Positions 7,799-15,294 of a stretch of 20,402 nucleotides of DNA are shown here, piece by piece. The number at the start of each line of letters is the position of its first letter. The first letter of the stretch is position 1. The stretch covers positions 1 through 20,402 of the forward strand of contig PWVP01000143.1 of the NCBI GenBank assembly GCA_003561815.1. The letters are read 5' to 3'. A program made the position numbers and the translations under genes. The notes beneath the pieces are model-generated. The model made no database searches. It saw only the letters and a list, made by a program, of their open reading frames with translations, and was not told the DNA's origin. Origin of the DNA: Campylobacterota bacterium. Lineage in GTDB: Bacteria; Campylobacterota; Campylobacteria; Campylobacterales; SZUA-545.

Positions 7799-8502
7799 TC
7801 CTCCATAATCGCCGCCGCCTCCTCTATCCCCTCGGTGGCGCCCTTGAAGATGGTGTGGGTAAAGAAGCTGTCAATCATCGTAGCACCATCGCTCAAATGG
7901 GCGCCATAGGGTTCGCGTTTGGGGTTGAGATAGAGCGAAGCGGCGGCGTTCTGTGCGAAAGAGGCGATATCGAGCACCTGGCCGCTGGTGCCGATCGCCA
8001 CGAAGAGATCGCAGTTGGCAAGTGCCGGGCCGATAAAGCGGTAGTTGGGCGCCGCCTCCCCAAACATCACCACATTGTGGCGCAGATTGGCACTGGCGCA
8101 GGCAGGGCAGCGATCCGTAGGCTGCTGGGGACGGTAGCCGATAGCAAACACCTCGCCACAGCTCTCGCAGCGTAGATCTCTTAGGGTGCCGTGCAGATGA
8201 ACGGTCGAGTCGCCCCCTGCCCGCTCCATCAGATCGTCCACATTCTGCGTGGCGTGAAAGAGGCGATCGCCGTAGCGGTTTTGGAGCTCGGCAAGCACCT
8301 GATGTGCTCTGTTGGGGCGCTTATCGGCCAGATCGGCGCGGCGGGCGTTATAAAACTGCGTCACCTTCTGGCGATCGGCCTGCCACCCCTCGACGCTGCA
8401 CACCTCCATCACATCGAAGTTTTCCCATAGCCCGTCATGATCGCGAAAAGTTTTGAGGCCGCTTTCGGCGGAGAGCCCGGCCCCGGAGAGGATGAATATC
8501 AT
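7774..8502 (-). CDS. cobB: NAD-dependent protein deacylase, sirtuin class III (CobB-like)
   Basis: Sirtuins remove acyl groups from lysines using NAD+. This 242-residue protein has the NAD motif GAGLSAESGL (7-16) with TFRDHDGLW. It also has TQNVDDL, the catalytic histidine in HLHGT (about H104), and four zinc-ligand cysteines in two CxxC pairs (C112, C115 and C132, C135). The motif YNARR gives Y51 and R54, the YxxR pair that marks SIRT5/CobB-like enzymes able to remove succinyl or malonyl groups. IGTSGQVLD completes the fold. The ATG at 8502 begins the usual MIFILSGAG, and an in-frame stop lies two codons upstream. No Shine-Dalgarno is visible: the bases before the ATG are AT-rich, and a large hairpin ends about 12 bases away. 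The 3' end overlaps trmL. Confidence 0.92.
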   Translation of the reverse strand: MIFILSGAGLSAESGLKTFRDHDGLWENFDVMEVCSVEGWQADRQKVTQFYNARRADLADKRPNRAHQVLAELQNRYGDRLFHATQNVDDLMERAGGDSTVHLHGTLRDLRCESCGEVFAIGYRPQQPTDRCPACASANLRHNVVMFGEAAPNYRFIGPALANCDLFVAIGTSGQVLDIASFAQNAAASLYLNPKREPYGAHLSDGATMIDSFFTHTIFKGATEGIEEAAAIMEDYLKRAAE

Positions 8503-8513
8503 AATTTAAAGTC

Positions 8514-8550
8514 GCGATCTTCGCGCAAGTCTTTGCTTGCGCGAAGTCGC
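8514..8550. terminator. Strong GC-rich hairpin between porB and the sirtuin gene
   Basis: CTTCGCGCAAG (8519-8529) and CTTGCGCGAAG (8536-8546) form a perfect 11-bp stem with a six-base loop. It extends by GCGA/TCGC (8514-8517 with 8547-8550) past one bulged base. On the minus strand it is followed by TTTAAATT, a poor T-run. It may end por transcription or act as a leader of the sirtuin gene. Confidence 0.55.
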
Positions 8551-8562
8551 CCCGAATCCTCC

Positions 8563-8590
8563 GATGGGTGAAGCGTTAGCTTCTCCCATC
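8563..8590. terminator. Hairpin just after porB, probable terminator of the por operon
   Basis: GATGGG-T-GAAGC (8563-8574) pairs with GCTTC-T-CCCATC (8579-8590) around the loop gtta, giving 11 pairs with one internal mismatch. It begins four bases beyond the porB stop on the minus strand. There is no T-run, so termination may be weak or need a factor. Confidence 0.5.
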
Positions 8591-8594
8591 ATCA

Positions 8595-9563
8595 CTATAC
8601 GCCCGCATCCTGACGGCGGCGGATGTAGTCCCACTGCGCGTCGATGTCGCGCTGCCACTGATCAATCACATGGCTAAACTCAGGCTTAAAGAGGTGCTTA
8701 AAGCGGCCCTGAAGCGCCATGTACTCTTTGACCGGGAGCTTGTTTTTCGGCTCGTAGTTGACGGTGTATTTGTAGTTGTGCGTCTGGGGATCGTACTCGA
8801 TCTCATAGAGCGGACAAACACAGCTATCGACCATCACCTTAGAGACCTCCATGCTCATGGAGGGGTCAAATTTCCACTCCGTCGGGCACGGGCTCATGGC
8901 GTTGATGTAGGTCGCACCGGGGGTCTGGTAGGCTTTCTGGGCCTTTTTGACCAGATCTTTCCAGCTGCTAGGGGCCACCTGGGCCACATACTGGCAGCGG
9001 TGGGCGGCCATGATGGCGGTCATGTCCTTCTTCTGCATCTTCTCGCCGTAGCTGACGCGACCGGCCGGTGAAGTGGTAGTGGCCCCACCCACCGGGGTAG
9101 AGGAGCTGCGCTGACCACCGGTGTTCATGTAGCCTTCGTTGTCCAGACAGACATACATAAAGTCATGGCCCCGCTCGACCGCGCCGGAGAGGGACTGAAA
9201 GCCGATGTCGTAGGTGCCGCCATCGCCAGCGAAAGCGATAAACTTCATCGGCTTATCGCTATAGCCCTTCTTTTTGCGCGCCAATGCTTTGTGCATCGCC
9301 TCGGTGCCGCTAATCGCCGCGGCGGCGTTCTCAAACCCGATATGGATCCAGCTGACATCCCAGCTGGTAAAGGGGTAGATGGTAGAGCACACCTCCAGAC
9401 AGCCGGTAGCGGTGGAGATACAGAGATCATCCTCGGTGGCGTTGACAATCTCACGGACGATAATCGAGTGAGAGCAGCCCGGGCAGAGCCGGTGGCCGCC
9501 CTGAAAACGCTCCACGCTGGTGGAGAACTCTTTAAGGTTTTTGATCTGTTTGATTTCACCCAT
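8595..9563 (-). CDS. porB: Pyruvate:ferredoxin (flavodoxin) oxidoreductase, beta subunit
   Basis: This subunit binds thiamine diphosphate in the complex that interconverts pyruvate plus CoA with acetyl-CoA, CO2 and reduced ferredoxin or flavodoxin. The 322-residue protein shows CPGC (C27, C30) and further conserved cysteines (C48, C55, C59), of which some ligate a 4Fe-4S cluster. The thiamine diphosphate motif is GDGGTYDIGFQSL, with the downstream LDNEGYMNTGGQ. The ATG at 9563 follows AAGGGG at a good distance. A GTG one codon earlier is less likely. Ten bases separate it from the porA stop. It is the last gene of porG-porD-porA-porB. In autotrophic relatives this enzyme can also fix CO2 with the reductive TCA cycle, but the window cannot show which direction is used. 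Confidence 0.94.
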   Translation of the reverse strand: MGEIKQIKNLKEFSTSVERFQGGHRLCPGCSHSIIVREIVNATEDDLCISTATGCLEVCSTIYPFTSWDVSWIHIGFENAAAAISGTEAMHKALARKKKGYSDKPMKFIAFAGDGGTYDIGFQSLSGAVERGHDFMYVCLDNEGYMNTGGQRSSSTPVGGATTTSPAGRVSYGEKMQKKDMTAIMAAHRCQYVAQVAPSSWKDLVKKAQKAYQTPGATYINAMSPCPTEWKFDPSMSMEVSKVMVDSCVCPLYEIEYDPQTHNYKYTVNYEPKNKLPVKEYMALQGRFKHLFKPEFSHVIDQWQRDIDAQWDYIRRRQDAGV

Positions 9564-9573
9564 CACGGCCCCC

Positions 9574-10782
9574 TTATTCGTAGAAGCTCAGGGATTTGCC
9601 CCTGAGGTTGATGGTCTGGATAATCGGCTTGACCCGCTTACCCGCTTTGGTACACTCAGCCGCATCGTCGAAGATCCCCTCCAGATGCTCGGTGGTGGTA
9701 TCGCGCCCACCCAGGCCGTAGATGTAGTTGATCAGGTTGGCGCTCTTGTCGTTCTCAACCATCACTGCAGCGGTCTCATTGTAGAGCGCGCCGGTGGTGC
9801 CCATCGGACAGCTGCGATCGAGCACCGCGATGCTTTTAGCGTTTTTGATGGCCGCTGCAAGCGCCTCTTTAGGGAAGGGGCGCCAGAGGCGAATCGCCAC
9901 CATGCCCACTTTTCGGCCCGCTTTTCGGAGGCGATCGACGGTCATCGTAGTCGTGCCCACAACACTCCCCATACAGATGATCAGCTCATCGGCATCCTCG
10001 GTCTGATAGCACTCCACCGGCGCATAATCGCGGCCGCTGAGCTGGCTATACGCCTTTAGAACCTCCTCGACTACCGGCACAGCGTTGACCAGGGCGTAGT
10101 TCTGGCGCATCTTGTGCTCATAGTGCCACTCCCCCTCGGTTTGTGCACCATAGGTAACGGGCTTGGCCGGATCGAGCATCGGGTTGTGGGCAGTGTAGTC
10201 ACCCACGAAGCCGTAGGCATCCGCATCCTCCAGATGCTCCCCCACCTCAGCGGTGTGGCTGACCAAGAAACCGTCCTGATTGACCGCCACCGGCAGCCGC
10301 ACCCGCATATCTTCGGCAATCTTAAAGGCGCACAGGCAGAGATCATACGCCTCCTGGGGGTTGTTGGCCACCAGGTTGATCCAGCCCGCATCGCGGCCCA
10401 GATACATATCGGAGTGATCGCCGTGGATGTTCAGCGGAGCCGCCAGAGCGCGGTTGACCACATTCATCACGATGGGCAGACGCATACCGCTAGCCTGATA
10501 GATCACCTCCACCATCAGGGCGTACCCCTGAGAGCTGGTGGCGGTTGCCACACGGCCCCCACCGGCCGCGGCGCCCACACAGGCGCTCATGGCAGAGTGC
10601 TCACTCTCCACCATCACAAACTCACCCTCCACTTCCCCATCGGCTACAAACTGCGAGTAGTTCTGTACGATCGGGGTGGACGGGGTAATGGGATAGGCGG
10701 CGACGACATCAATCTGCGCCTGGCGCATGGCCTGCGAGGCGGCCATGTTGCCGTCCCATACGACACGATGCTGCTTAGCCAT
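9574..10782 (-). CDS. porA: Pyruvate:ferredoxin (flavodoxin) oxidoreductase, alpha subunit
   Basis: This is the alpha subunit, which carries the pyrimidine-binding part of the thiamine site and the CoA-side domain. The 402-residue protein has AAYPITPSTPIVQ near the N-terminus. It also has the ESEHSAMSACVGAAAGGGR region with TSSQGYALM, and NIHGDHSDMYLGRDAGWI. The C-terminal half carries the core domain with LDRSCPMGTTGALYNE. The start is set at ATG 10782, with AAGGAG seven bases upstream (10790-10795). A longer reading to 10806 would begin inside the basic end of porD. It overlaps the porD stop by eight bases, a sign of coupled translation. It is cytoplasmic and a core part of the complex. Confidence 0.94.
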   Translation of the reverse strand: MAKQHRVVWDGNMAASQAMRQAQIDVVAAYPITPSTPIVQNYSQFVADGEVEGEFVMVESEHSAMSACVGAAAGGGRVATATSSQGYALMVEVIYQASGMRLPIVMNVVNRALAAPLNIHGDHSDMYLGRDAGWINLVANNPQEAYDLCLCAFKIAEDMRVRLPVAVNQDGFLVSHTAEVGEHLEDADAYGFVGDYTAHNPMLDPAKPVTYGAQTEGEWHYEHKMRQNYALVNAVPVVEEVLKAYSQLSGRDYAPVECYQTEDADELIICMGSVVGTTTMTVDRLRKAGRKVGMVAIRLWRPFPKEALAAAIKNAKSIAVLDRSCPMGTTGALYNETAAVMVENDKSANLINYIYGLGGRDTTTEHLEGIFDDAAECTKAGKRVKPIIQTINLRGKSLSFYE

Positions 10783-11173
10783 CGCTGTTCTCCTTTTTCT
10801 TTTCATCTTTGGCGGGCCAGTTTCTCAGCGCCTCTTCGATCGGCGTCTGGTTGGCAAACATCACCAGGGATTTGGGGTTGGTCGGGCAGACATCTGAACA
10901 GATACCACACCCTTTGCAGTGGACATAATCGATCTCGCCAAACTTCTTATCTTTCGGGATGATCGAGGTGTCAGGACAGAAAACCCAGCAAAACTGGCAG
11001 TGGATACAAAGCTCCTCATTAAAAACCGGCTTAAGTACCCGCCAGTCGGCCACGCTGTGGTGGATCGAGTTGTTTTCGTGGAACTTCCGCTGTGAGGGAT
11101 CCCCCTCAAAAGAGAAGAGAAGCGCACCCGCTTCAAACTCTTCCCATCCTTTTAACAGATGCTCTTCAGTCAT
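10775..11173 (-). CDS. porD: Pyruvate:ferredoxin (flavodoxin) oxidoreductase, delta (ferredoxin-like) subunit
   Basis: This is a 2x[4Fe-4S] subunit of 132 residues that carries electrons from the catalytic subunits to the outside acceptor. Two cluster motifs are clear: CIHCQFCWVFCPD (CxxCxxCxxxC) and CKGCGICSDVCP. About 55 residues precede the first cluster, longer than simple ferredoxins, as in the Campylobacterota por enzymes. The tail is charged (KDEKKKEN). The ATG at 11173 has a GGAG site seven bases upstream. It starts nine bases after the porG stop and its end overlaps porA. Confidence 0.93.
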   Translation of the reverse strand: MTEEHLLKGWEEFEAGALLFSFEGDPSQRKFHENNSIHHSVADWRVLKPVFNEELCIHCQFCWVFCPDTSIIPKDKKFGEIDYVHCKGCGICSDVCPTNPKSLVMFANQTPIEEALRNWPAKDEKKKENSDG

Positions 11174-11182
11174 GGGTGCTCC

Positions 11183-11737
11183 TTAGTTCACTTCGTCATA
11201 CGCGCGGCGAATCGCCTGCAGGTTGCCGTCGATAATCTTCTGTGGAAACTTATAGAGGATCTCTTTCATCGCCTGGCTGAACTCATCGATATCAAATGCC
11301 CCGGAAACCTTAACAAACGCGCCCAGCATCGGGGTGTTCGGAATCGCTCGACCGATCGTCTCCTGCGAGATGCGGATACAGTCGACCACATGAACATCTT
11401 TACCCTGAAGTGCGGGGACCTCTTTTAAAAGCTCCTCTTTGCTCAGGTGCGTTGTGATGACATACTTCGTGCCCTCTTTGGTGTCGTAGGTGATATCGGT
11501 ATAGACCAGTGATGGATCGATAACAAGCACATAATCTGGGATCATCGCTTTAGAGTGATCGATAATCGGGTCGTCGTCGATGCGGTTGAACGCGTTCATC
11601 GGCGCACCACGCTTCTCGGCTCCATAGACCGAAAATGCTTGTACGAACTTCCCCTCCTGTGCCATCACCTCACACAGTGCTTTCGCACCGGTGACGGCTC
11701 CTTGTCCGGCGCGGCTATGCCACCTGATTTCTAGCAT
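11183..11737 (-). CDS. porG: Pyruvate:ferredoxin (flavodoxin) oxidoreductase, gamma subunit
   Basis: This is the gamma subunit, which makes part of the CoA-binding region. The 184-residue protein begins MLEIRWHSRAGQGAVTGAK, the hallmark glycine-rich start of this family, and continues with VYGAEKRGAPMNAF and PNTPMLGAFVK. The start is ATG 11737, because AAGGA (11744-11748) sits six bases before it. A longer frame to 11803 would run through the promoter-like spacer and add residues unlike the family. It is the first gene of the por operon, 79 bases downstream of the HAD gene on the same strand. Confidence 0.94.
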   Translation of the reverse strand: MLEIRWHSRAGQGAVTGAKALCEVMAQEGKFVQAFSVYGAEKRGAPMNAFNRIDDDPIIDHSKAMIPDYVLVIDPSLVYTDITYDTKEGTKYVITTHLSKEELLKEVPALQGKDVHVVDCIRISQETIGRAIPNTPMLGAFVKVSGAFDIDEFSQAMKEILYKFPQKIIDGNLQAIRRAYDEVN

Positions 11738-11775
11738 TTTATGTCCTTGAAGGTTTTCTGCAAAAATGCGGATTG

Positions 11776-11786
11776 ATTGTATTTTA
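11776..11786 (-). promoter_or_regulatory. Candidate promoter of the por operon
   Basis: On the minus strand this reads TAAAATACAAT, two overlapping -10-like hexamers about 39 bases before the porG ATG. It lies in the only AT-rich spacer (11738-11816) between the HAD gene and porG. No -35 box is evident. Confidence 0.45.
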
Positions 11787-11816
11787 GCCAGTCTTAATCC
11801 CACCTTTTGGGTAGAA

Positions 11817-12479
11817 TCAATCCGGCTGCGCCATCAGCTCTTTTCTGATGTGGGCACACGCCTCTTTTACACCGGCTACGATAAGCGGTGTGTGGTCTGC
11901 CATTTCCTCTTTTGTGGCATATCCGCTCAAAACCCCGATCGAGTGCACGCCAGCGGCGCGAGCGGCAATGAGATCCAGCGGGGTGTCGCCAATCATCCAG
12001 ATCGCCCCTTTTGGCTCATCGAGCCGCTTGAGTGCCAGCCTGATAGGCTCCGGATGGGGTTTGGCATTCTCCACCTCTTCATAGCCCACAACGGTCTGAA
12101 AATAGTGCCCTACCCCCAGATGGGCCAGAATCTCCTTGGAAAAACGGGCGGTTTTGGTGGTGACCACCCCCAGCCTGGCCAGGGGAGCGACCATCTGTAG
12201 CGCCTCGTTCACCCCCGGCAGAAGATGGGTCTTCTCCTGACAGACGGTGCGGTAGTGGCCACGATAGACCTCCACATACGCCATCGCCCGGTGCGAGGCG
12301 ACACCCAGCCTCTCAAACATACTCACCAGCGGATGGCCGATGAGCGAGACGATCGAAGAGGCATCGGGTACCGAGTCGCCAAAGTGTCTAAAGGCGACAC
12401 CGAAGCTCTCCACGATCGCTTCGGTCGAGTCGATCACCGTTCCATCCAGATCAAAGAGAACACACGCATCTTTGGGCAT
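11817..12479 (-). CDS. HAD-family phosphatase, phosphoglycolate phosphatase-like
   Basis: This is a haloacid dehalogenase superfamily hydrolase of 220 residues with an alpha-helical cap of the Gph/PpaX type. The nucleophile motif is FDLDGTVIDS (aspartates 10 and 12), motif II is VVTTKTARF, the motif III lysine is in NAKPHPEPI, and motif IV is IGDTPLDL. Possible substrates include 2-phosphoglycolate or pyrophosphate; sequence alone does not decide. The start is ATG 12479, which has AAGG eight bases upstream and begins four residues before the first catalytic strand. A longer reading to 12515 adds 12 atypical residues and would leave no room for a promoter opposite prmC. It lies ahead of the por operon with a 79-base gap. 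Confidence 0.85.
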   Translation of the reverse strand: MPKDACVLFDLDGTVIDSTEAIVESFGVAFRHFGDSVPDASSIVSLIGHPLVSMFERLGVASHRAMAYVEVYRGHYRTVCQEKTHLLPGVNEALQMVAPLARLGVVTTKTARFSKEILAHLGVGHYFQTVVGYEEVENAKPHPEPIRLALKRLDEPKGAIWMIGDTPLDLIAARAAGVHSIGVLSGYATKEEMADHTPLIVAGVKEACAHIRKELMAQPD

Positions 12480-12489
12480 AATGCACACC

Positions 12490-12505
12490 TTATTTTGAGA
12501 AATAA
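12490..12505. repeat. Short AT-rich inverted repeat in the HAD/prmC spacer
   Basis: TTATTT and AAATAA flank a TGAG loop, a perfect six-base inverted repeat in the 37-base spacer between the divergent starts at 12479 and 12517. It could be an operator or simply promoter AT-rich sequence. Confidence 0.35.
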
Positions 12506-12516
12506 AAGGGGCCATT

Positions 12517-13374
12517 GTGCCAGAAACAGCTTCGACTCCCCCGCTGACCCCCCCTGCAAGCGTTGCCCGGTGGCTTCAGTGGGGCGAAGCGCAGCTATCT
12601 GGCAGGGTCGATCGGCCCCGACTGGAGGCGCAGATCCTTTTAGCCAGTGCCATCAAACGCGATCGCCTCTGGCTGATGGCCCACCCCGAAGCGGCGATCG
12701 ATCCGGGCAGCTACCCCGACTGGATTGCGCAGCGGGCCGATGCTCAGCCTCTAGAGTACCTTACCGGGAGGGTGGGCTTTTATAGTCGCGAGTTTATCAT
12801 CACACCCGGCGTGCTGATCCCCCGGCCTGAGACGGAGCTTCTCATCGATCGCGCCCTGGCGGCGATCGCCACCTCTCAAGCGCCCCGCATCGCTGAGATC
12901 GGTACCGGCAGCGGTGTGATAGCGATCGTGCTTGCGCTTTTAAGGACCGATGCAGAGATCGTCGCCACCGATATCAACCCTAAAGCGATCGCATTGGCCA
13001 GAGAGAATGCCGCCCTTCACGGCGTGGCCGATCGCATCGCGTTTGTGCAGGGCTCTTTGCTTGATGGTGTGGGCGGGCCGTTTGATCTGCTCATCTCCAA
13101 CCCCCCCTATATCGCCTCGGATGCGCCGCTGGATCCGTGCGTCCTAAAGGAGCCGTACGAAGCGCTCTTTGGTGGCGCAGCGGGCCATGAGCTGCTCTTT
13201 CAGATTATCGACTCCGCCTGCGCGCAGCGGGTGGGCTATCTCGCTTGCGAGTGCGGCTACGATCAGCGGGCGGTTCTGGAGCGCTATCTGGCGGATAAAA
13301 GGGTTTCTGAAGTAGAGTTTTATCAAGACTACGCCCAACTACAAAGGGGATTTGTTGCCAGAATCGATGATTAA
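12517..13374 (+). CDS. prmC: Peptide chain release factor N5-glutamine methyltransferase
   Basis: PrmC methylates the glutamine of the GGQ motif in release factors 1 and 2, which improves translation termination. The 285-residue protein has an N-terminal helical domain (about 1-85) and then LIPRPETELLID. The S-adenosylmethionine site EIGTGSGVIAIVLA lies near 127-140, and the catalytic NPPY is at 195-198, followed by IASDAPLD and EPYEALFGG. It starts with GTG at 12517, supported by AAGGGG (12506-12511) five bases upstream. Its end overlaps the ABC ATPase gene by eight bases. It is cytoplasmic. All key motifs are intact. Confidence 0.95.
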   Translation: MPETASTPPLTPPASVARWLQWGEAQLSGRVDRPRLEAQILLASAIKRDRLWLMAHPEAAIDPGSYPDWIAQRADAQPLEYLTGRVGFYSREFIITPGVLIPRPETELLIDRALAAIATSQAPRIAEIGTGSGVIAIVLALLRTDAEIVATDINPKAIALARENAALHGVADRIAFVQGSLLDGVGGPFDLLISNPPYIASDAPLDPCVLKEPYEALFGGAAGHELLFQIIDSACAQRVGYLACECGYDQRAVLERYLADKRVSEVEFYQDYAQLQRGFVARIDD

Positions 13375-14125
13375 GATCCAAAATCTCCATAAAGCCTTTG
13401 GCACCAAGCGGGTGCTGCAGGGGGTCGATCTAGCCATCGTGCGGGGTAAGACCACCACCATTTTCGGCATCAGCGGCGGTGGCAAATCGACTATTATTAA
13501 ACACATCGTCGGACTGCTTGTGCCCGATCGGGGCCAGATCATCGTCGACGGGATCCGGCTTAGCCACCGCGATCCGGCCACGCTCTATGCCATTCGCCGC
13601 AAGGTGGGGTTTCTGTTTCAAAGCGGTGCGCTCTTTGATAGCATGTCTGTTGAGGAGAATGTCGCCTTTCCGCTTTTAGAGCACACCACCCACGGCCCTA
13701 CAGAGCGGAGCAAGCGGATCCACCGGGCGCTGGAGCTGGTGGGGCTCAAACCCTCAGAGGTGCTTCCCCTCTATCCCCACGAGCTCTCCGGCGGGATGCG
13801 AAAGCGCGTCGGGCTGGCGCGCACCATCATCTTCGAGCCGGAGGTGATCCTCTATGATGAGCCCACCAGTGGCTTAGATCCCGTCACCTCCGATCGCATC
13901 AGCCGAATGATTTTACACCTTCAGGCCCAGCTGGGGGTCACATCGGTGCTTATTAGCCACGATATCAATGAGAGCTTTAAGTGCTCGGACTACATCGCGA
14001 TGCTGCATGAGGGGAGAATTGTCGATTACGGTGAAGCGGAGCACTTTAAGGATTCGAGCCACCCGGTGGTGAGACAGTTCGTCACCGGAAGCGTCGAGGG
14101 GCCGATCCAGCTGCTAAACGACTAG
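13367..14125 (+). CDS. MlaF-like ABC transporter ATP-binding protein
   Basis: This is an ATP-binding subunit of the MlaF/Ttg2A type, which powers phospholipid transport between the membranes with an MlaE permease and MlaD. The 252-residue protein has Walker A GISGGGKST (34-42) and the Q-loop with the typical FLFQSGALFDSMSVEENVAF context. It also has the signature LSGGMRKRVGLAR, Walker B VILYDEPTSGLDP and the switch histidine in LISHD. ATG 13367 (MIKIQNLHKAF) is chosen because families start there. In-frame TTG codons at 13352 and 13355 are nearer to an AGGGGA site and remain possible. No permease or MlaD gene follows, since ftsZ converges 15 bases on. Partners must be encoded elsewhere. Confidence 0.85.
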   Translation: MIKIQNLHKAFGTKRVLQGVDLAIVRGKTTTIFGISGGGKSTIIKHIVGLLVPDRGQIIVDGIRLSHRDPATLYAIRRKVGFLFQSGALFDSMSVEENVAFPLLEHTTHGPTERSKRIHRALELVGLKPSEVLPLYPHELSGGMRKRVGLARTIIFEPEVILYDEPTSGLDPVTSDRISRMILHLQAQLGVTSVLISHDINESFKCSDYIAMLHEGRIVDYGEAEHFKDSSHPVVRQFVTGSVEGPIQLLND

Positions 14126-14147
14126 ATCGGCCGCAGCGGACTAGTCG
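14119..14147. terminator. Inverted repeat formed by the convergent ends of the ABC gene and ftsZ
   Basis: CGACTAG (14119-14125) and CTAGTCG (14141-14147) are a perfect seven-base inverted repeat with a 15-base GC-rich loop. Each arm contains the Asp-stop end of one gene. It could form a hairpin in both transcripts, but there is no T-run. Confidence 0.35.
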
Positions 14148-15274
14148 AGCTGGCGGCGGATAAAGGTGGGGGTGTCCAGATCGTCATCCTCGCGCACATC
14201 GTACCCGCCAGAGACCTTCAGCGTCCGGTTAACCGCGCGGGTGCGCACAGGGGCCTCTTCGGGCTGATCCATGGCGATCTCGTTATTGGCCGCTTCGCGC
14301 TCAAAGCCGGTGGCGATGATGGTCACCTTCGCCTCCTCAGGCTCAAACGAATCATCCACAGAGGTACCAAAGATCACATCGGCATCCTCATCGGCTGAAT
14401 CATACACCACCTGCATGGCGCGGTTGATCGCCACCAGCGGGTAGTCGGGGTGGATCTGAAAGTGGACCAGCACACCCATCGCCCCATCGATCGCCAGATT
14501 GTCCAGAAGCGGCGACTCGATCGCATCCTTAAGGGCTTCGTAGGCGGCATCGGCCCCCTTGGAGTGGCCCATCCCCATCAGCGCCATGCCGCGGTGGCTC
14601 ATCACGGTGGAGAGATCGGCGAAGTCGGTGTTGATCCCCTCTACCCCATTGGGCAGCACGATGGAGCTGATGCCGCGAACGGCGCGGGCGAGAACTGAAT
14701 CGACCATTGAGAAGCTCTCGGCATACCCCATGCTCTTTTCGACGATCGCCATCAGTTTATCATTAGGGATCATCACCATCGAGTCGCAGTTGATCTTGAG
14801 ATCCTCATACCCCTGATTGGCCAGCTTGTTGCGCTTGGGGCCTTCGAAACCAAAGGGTTTGGTGCAGACGGAGATGGTCAGAGAGCCGTTCTCTTTGGCC
14901 GCGCGGGCCACCACACCCGAAGCGCCGGTTCCGGTTCCGCCGCCCAGGCCCGTGGCGATAAAGACCAAGTCCGCCCCCTTCAGCGCTTCGCGGATCTGCT
15001 CGTAGCTCTCCTCGGCGGCATCACGGCCAACCTCGGGCTTCATACCCGCCCCCAGACCACGGGTGAGCTTCTGGCCCAGCTGCAGCTTGTGGGCCGCTAA
15101 AGAGGTGGCCAGGGCCTGGGCATCGGTATTGGCCACGATCATATCGACACCCTTAAGCCCCTCGCGGACCATGTAGTTGACCATGTTGCTGCCGCCACCG
15201 CCCACACCGATGACCTTGATGGAGACGATGTTCTGTCGACTCTCTTCCTCTACCGTAAAAAGATTATCCGCCAT
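14141..15274 (-). CDS. ftsZ: Cell division protein FtsZ
   Basis: FtsZ is the tubulin-like GTPase that forms the division ring. The 377-residue protein shows GVGGGGSNMVNYM at the nucleotide site, NTDAQAL, and the tubulin signature GLGGGTGTGAS. The synergy loop region around GMALMGMGHSKG is also present. After a short linker (about residues 320-365) it ends in DDLDTPTFIRRQLD, the conserved peptide that contacts FtsA and other partners. The ATG at 15274 is preceded by AGGA. It is the last gene of ppiD-ftsA-ftsZ, 20 bases after the ftsA stop, and converges on the ABC ATPase gene. Confidence 0.98.
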   Translation of the reverse strand: MADNLFTVEEESRQNIVSIKVIGVGGGGSNMVNYMVREGLKGVDMIVANTDAQALATSLAAHKLQLGQKLTRGLGAGMKPEVGRDAAEESYEQIREALKGADLVFIATGLGGGTGTGASGVVARAAKENGSLTISVCTKPFGFEGPKRNKLANQGYEDLKINCDSMVMIPNDKLMAIVEKSMGYAESFSMVDSVLARAVRGISSIVLPNGVEGINTDFADLSTVMSHRGMALMGMGHSKGADAAYEALKDAIESPLLDNLAIDGAMGVLVHFQIHPDYPLVAINRAMQVVYDSADEDADVIFGTSVDDSFEPEEAKVTIIATGFEREAANNEIAMDQPEEAPVRTRAVNRTLKVSGGYDVREDDDLDTPTFIRRQLD

Positions 15275-15294
15275 TTCCTGCCTTTGTCCCGTTT

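Noticed and set aside
8503..8594. A tRNA or small RNA gene in the hairpin-rich spacer
   Set aside because: No cloverleaf, TTC loop or CCA end is seen. Only two simple stems are present, so it is listed as hairpins.
10114..10962. A 282-codon plus-strand frame opposite porA and porD
   Set aside because: The sequence is an antisense shadow rich in H and R, and it spans two por genes with clear cofactor motifs.
11738..11803. Longer N-terminus for porG, starting at 11803
   Set aside because: It would cover the AT-rich promoter-like region and add residues before the conserved MLEIRWHSRAGQG start.
12480..12515. Longer N-terminus for the HAD phosphatase, starting at 12515
   Set aside because: The ATG at 12479 has a better ribosome site and family-like start; the longer form leaves one base between divergent genes.
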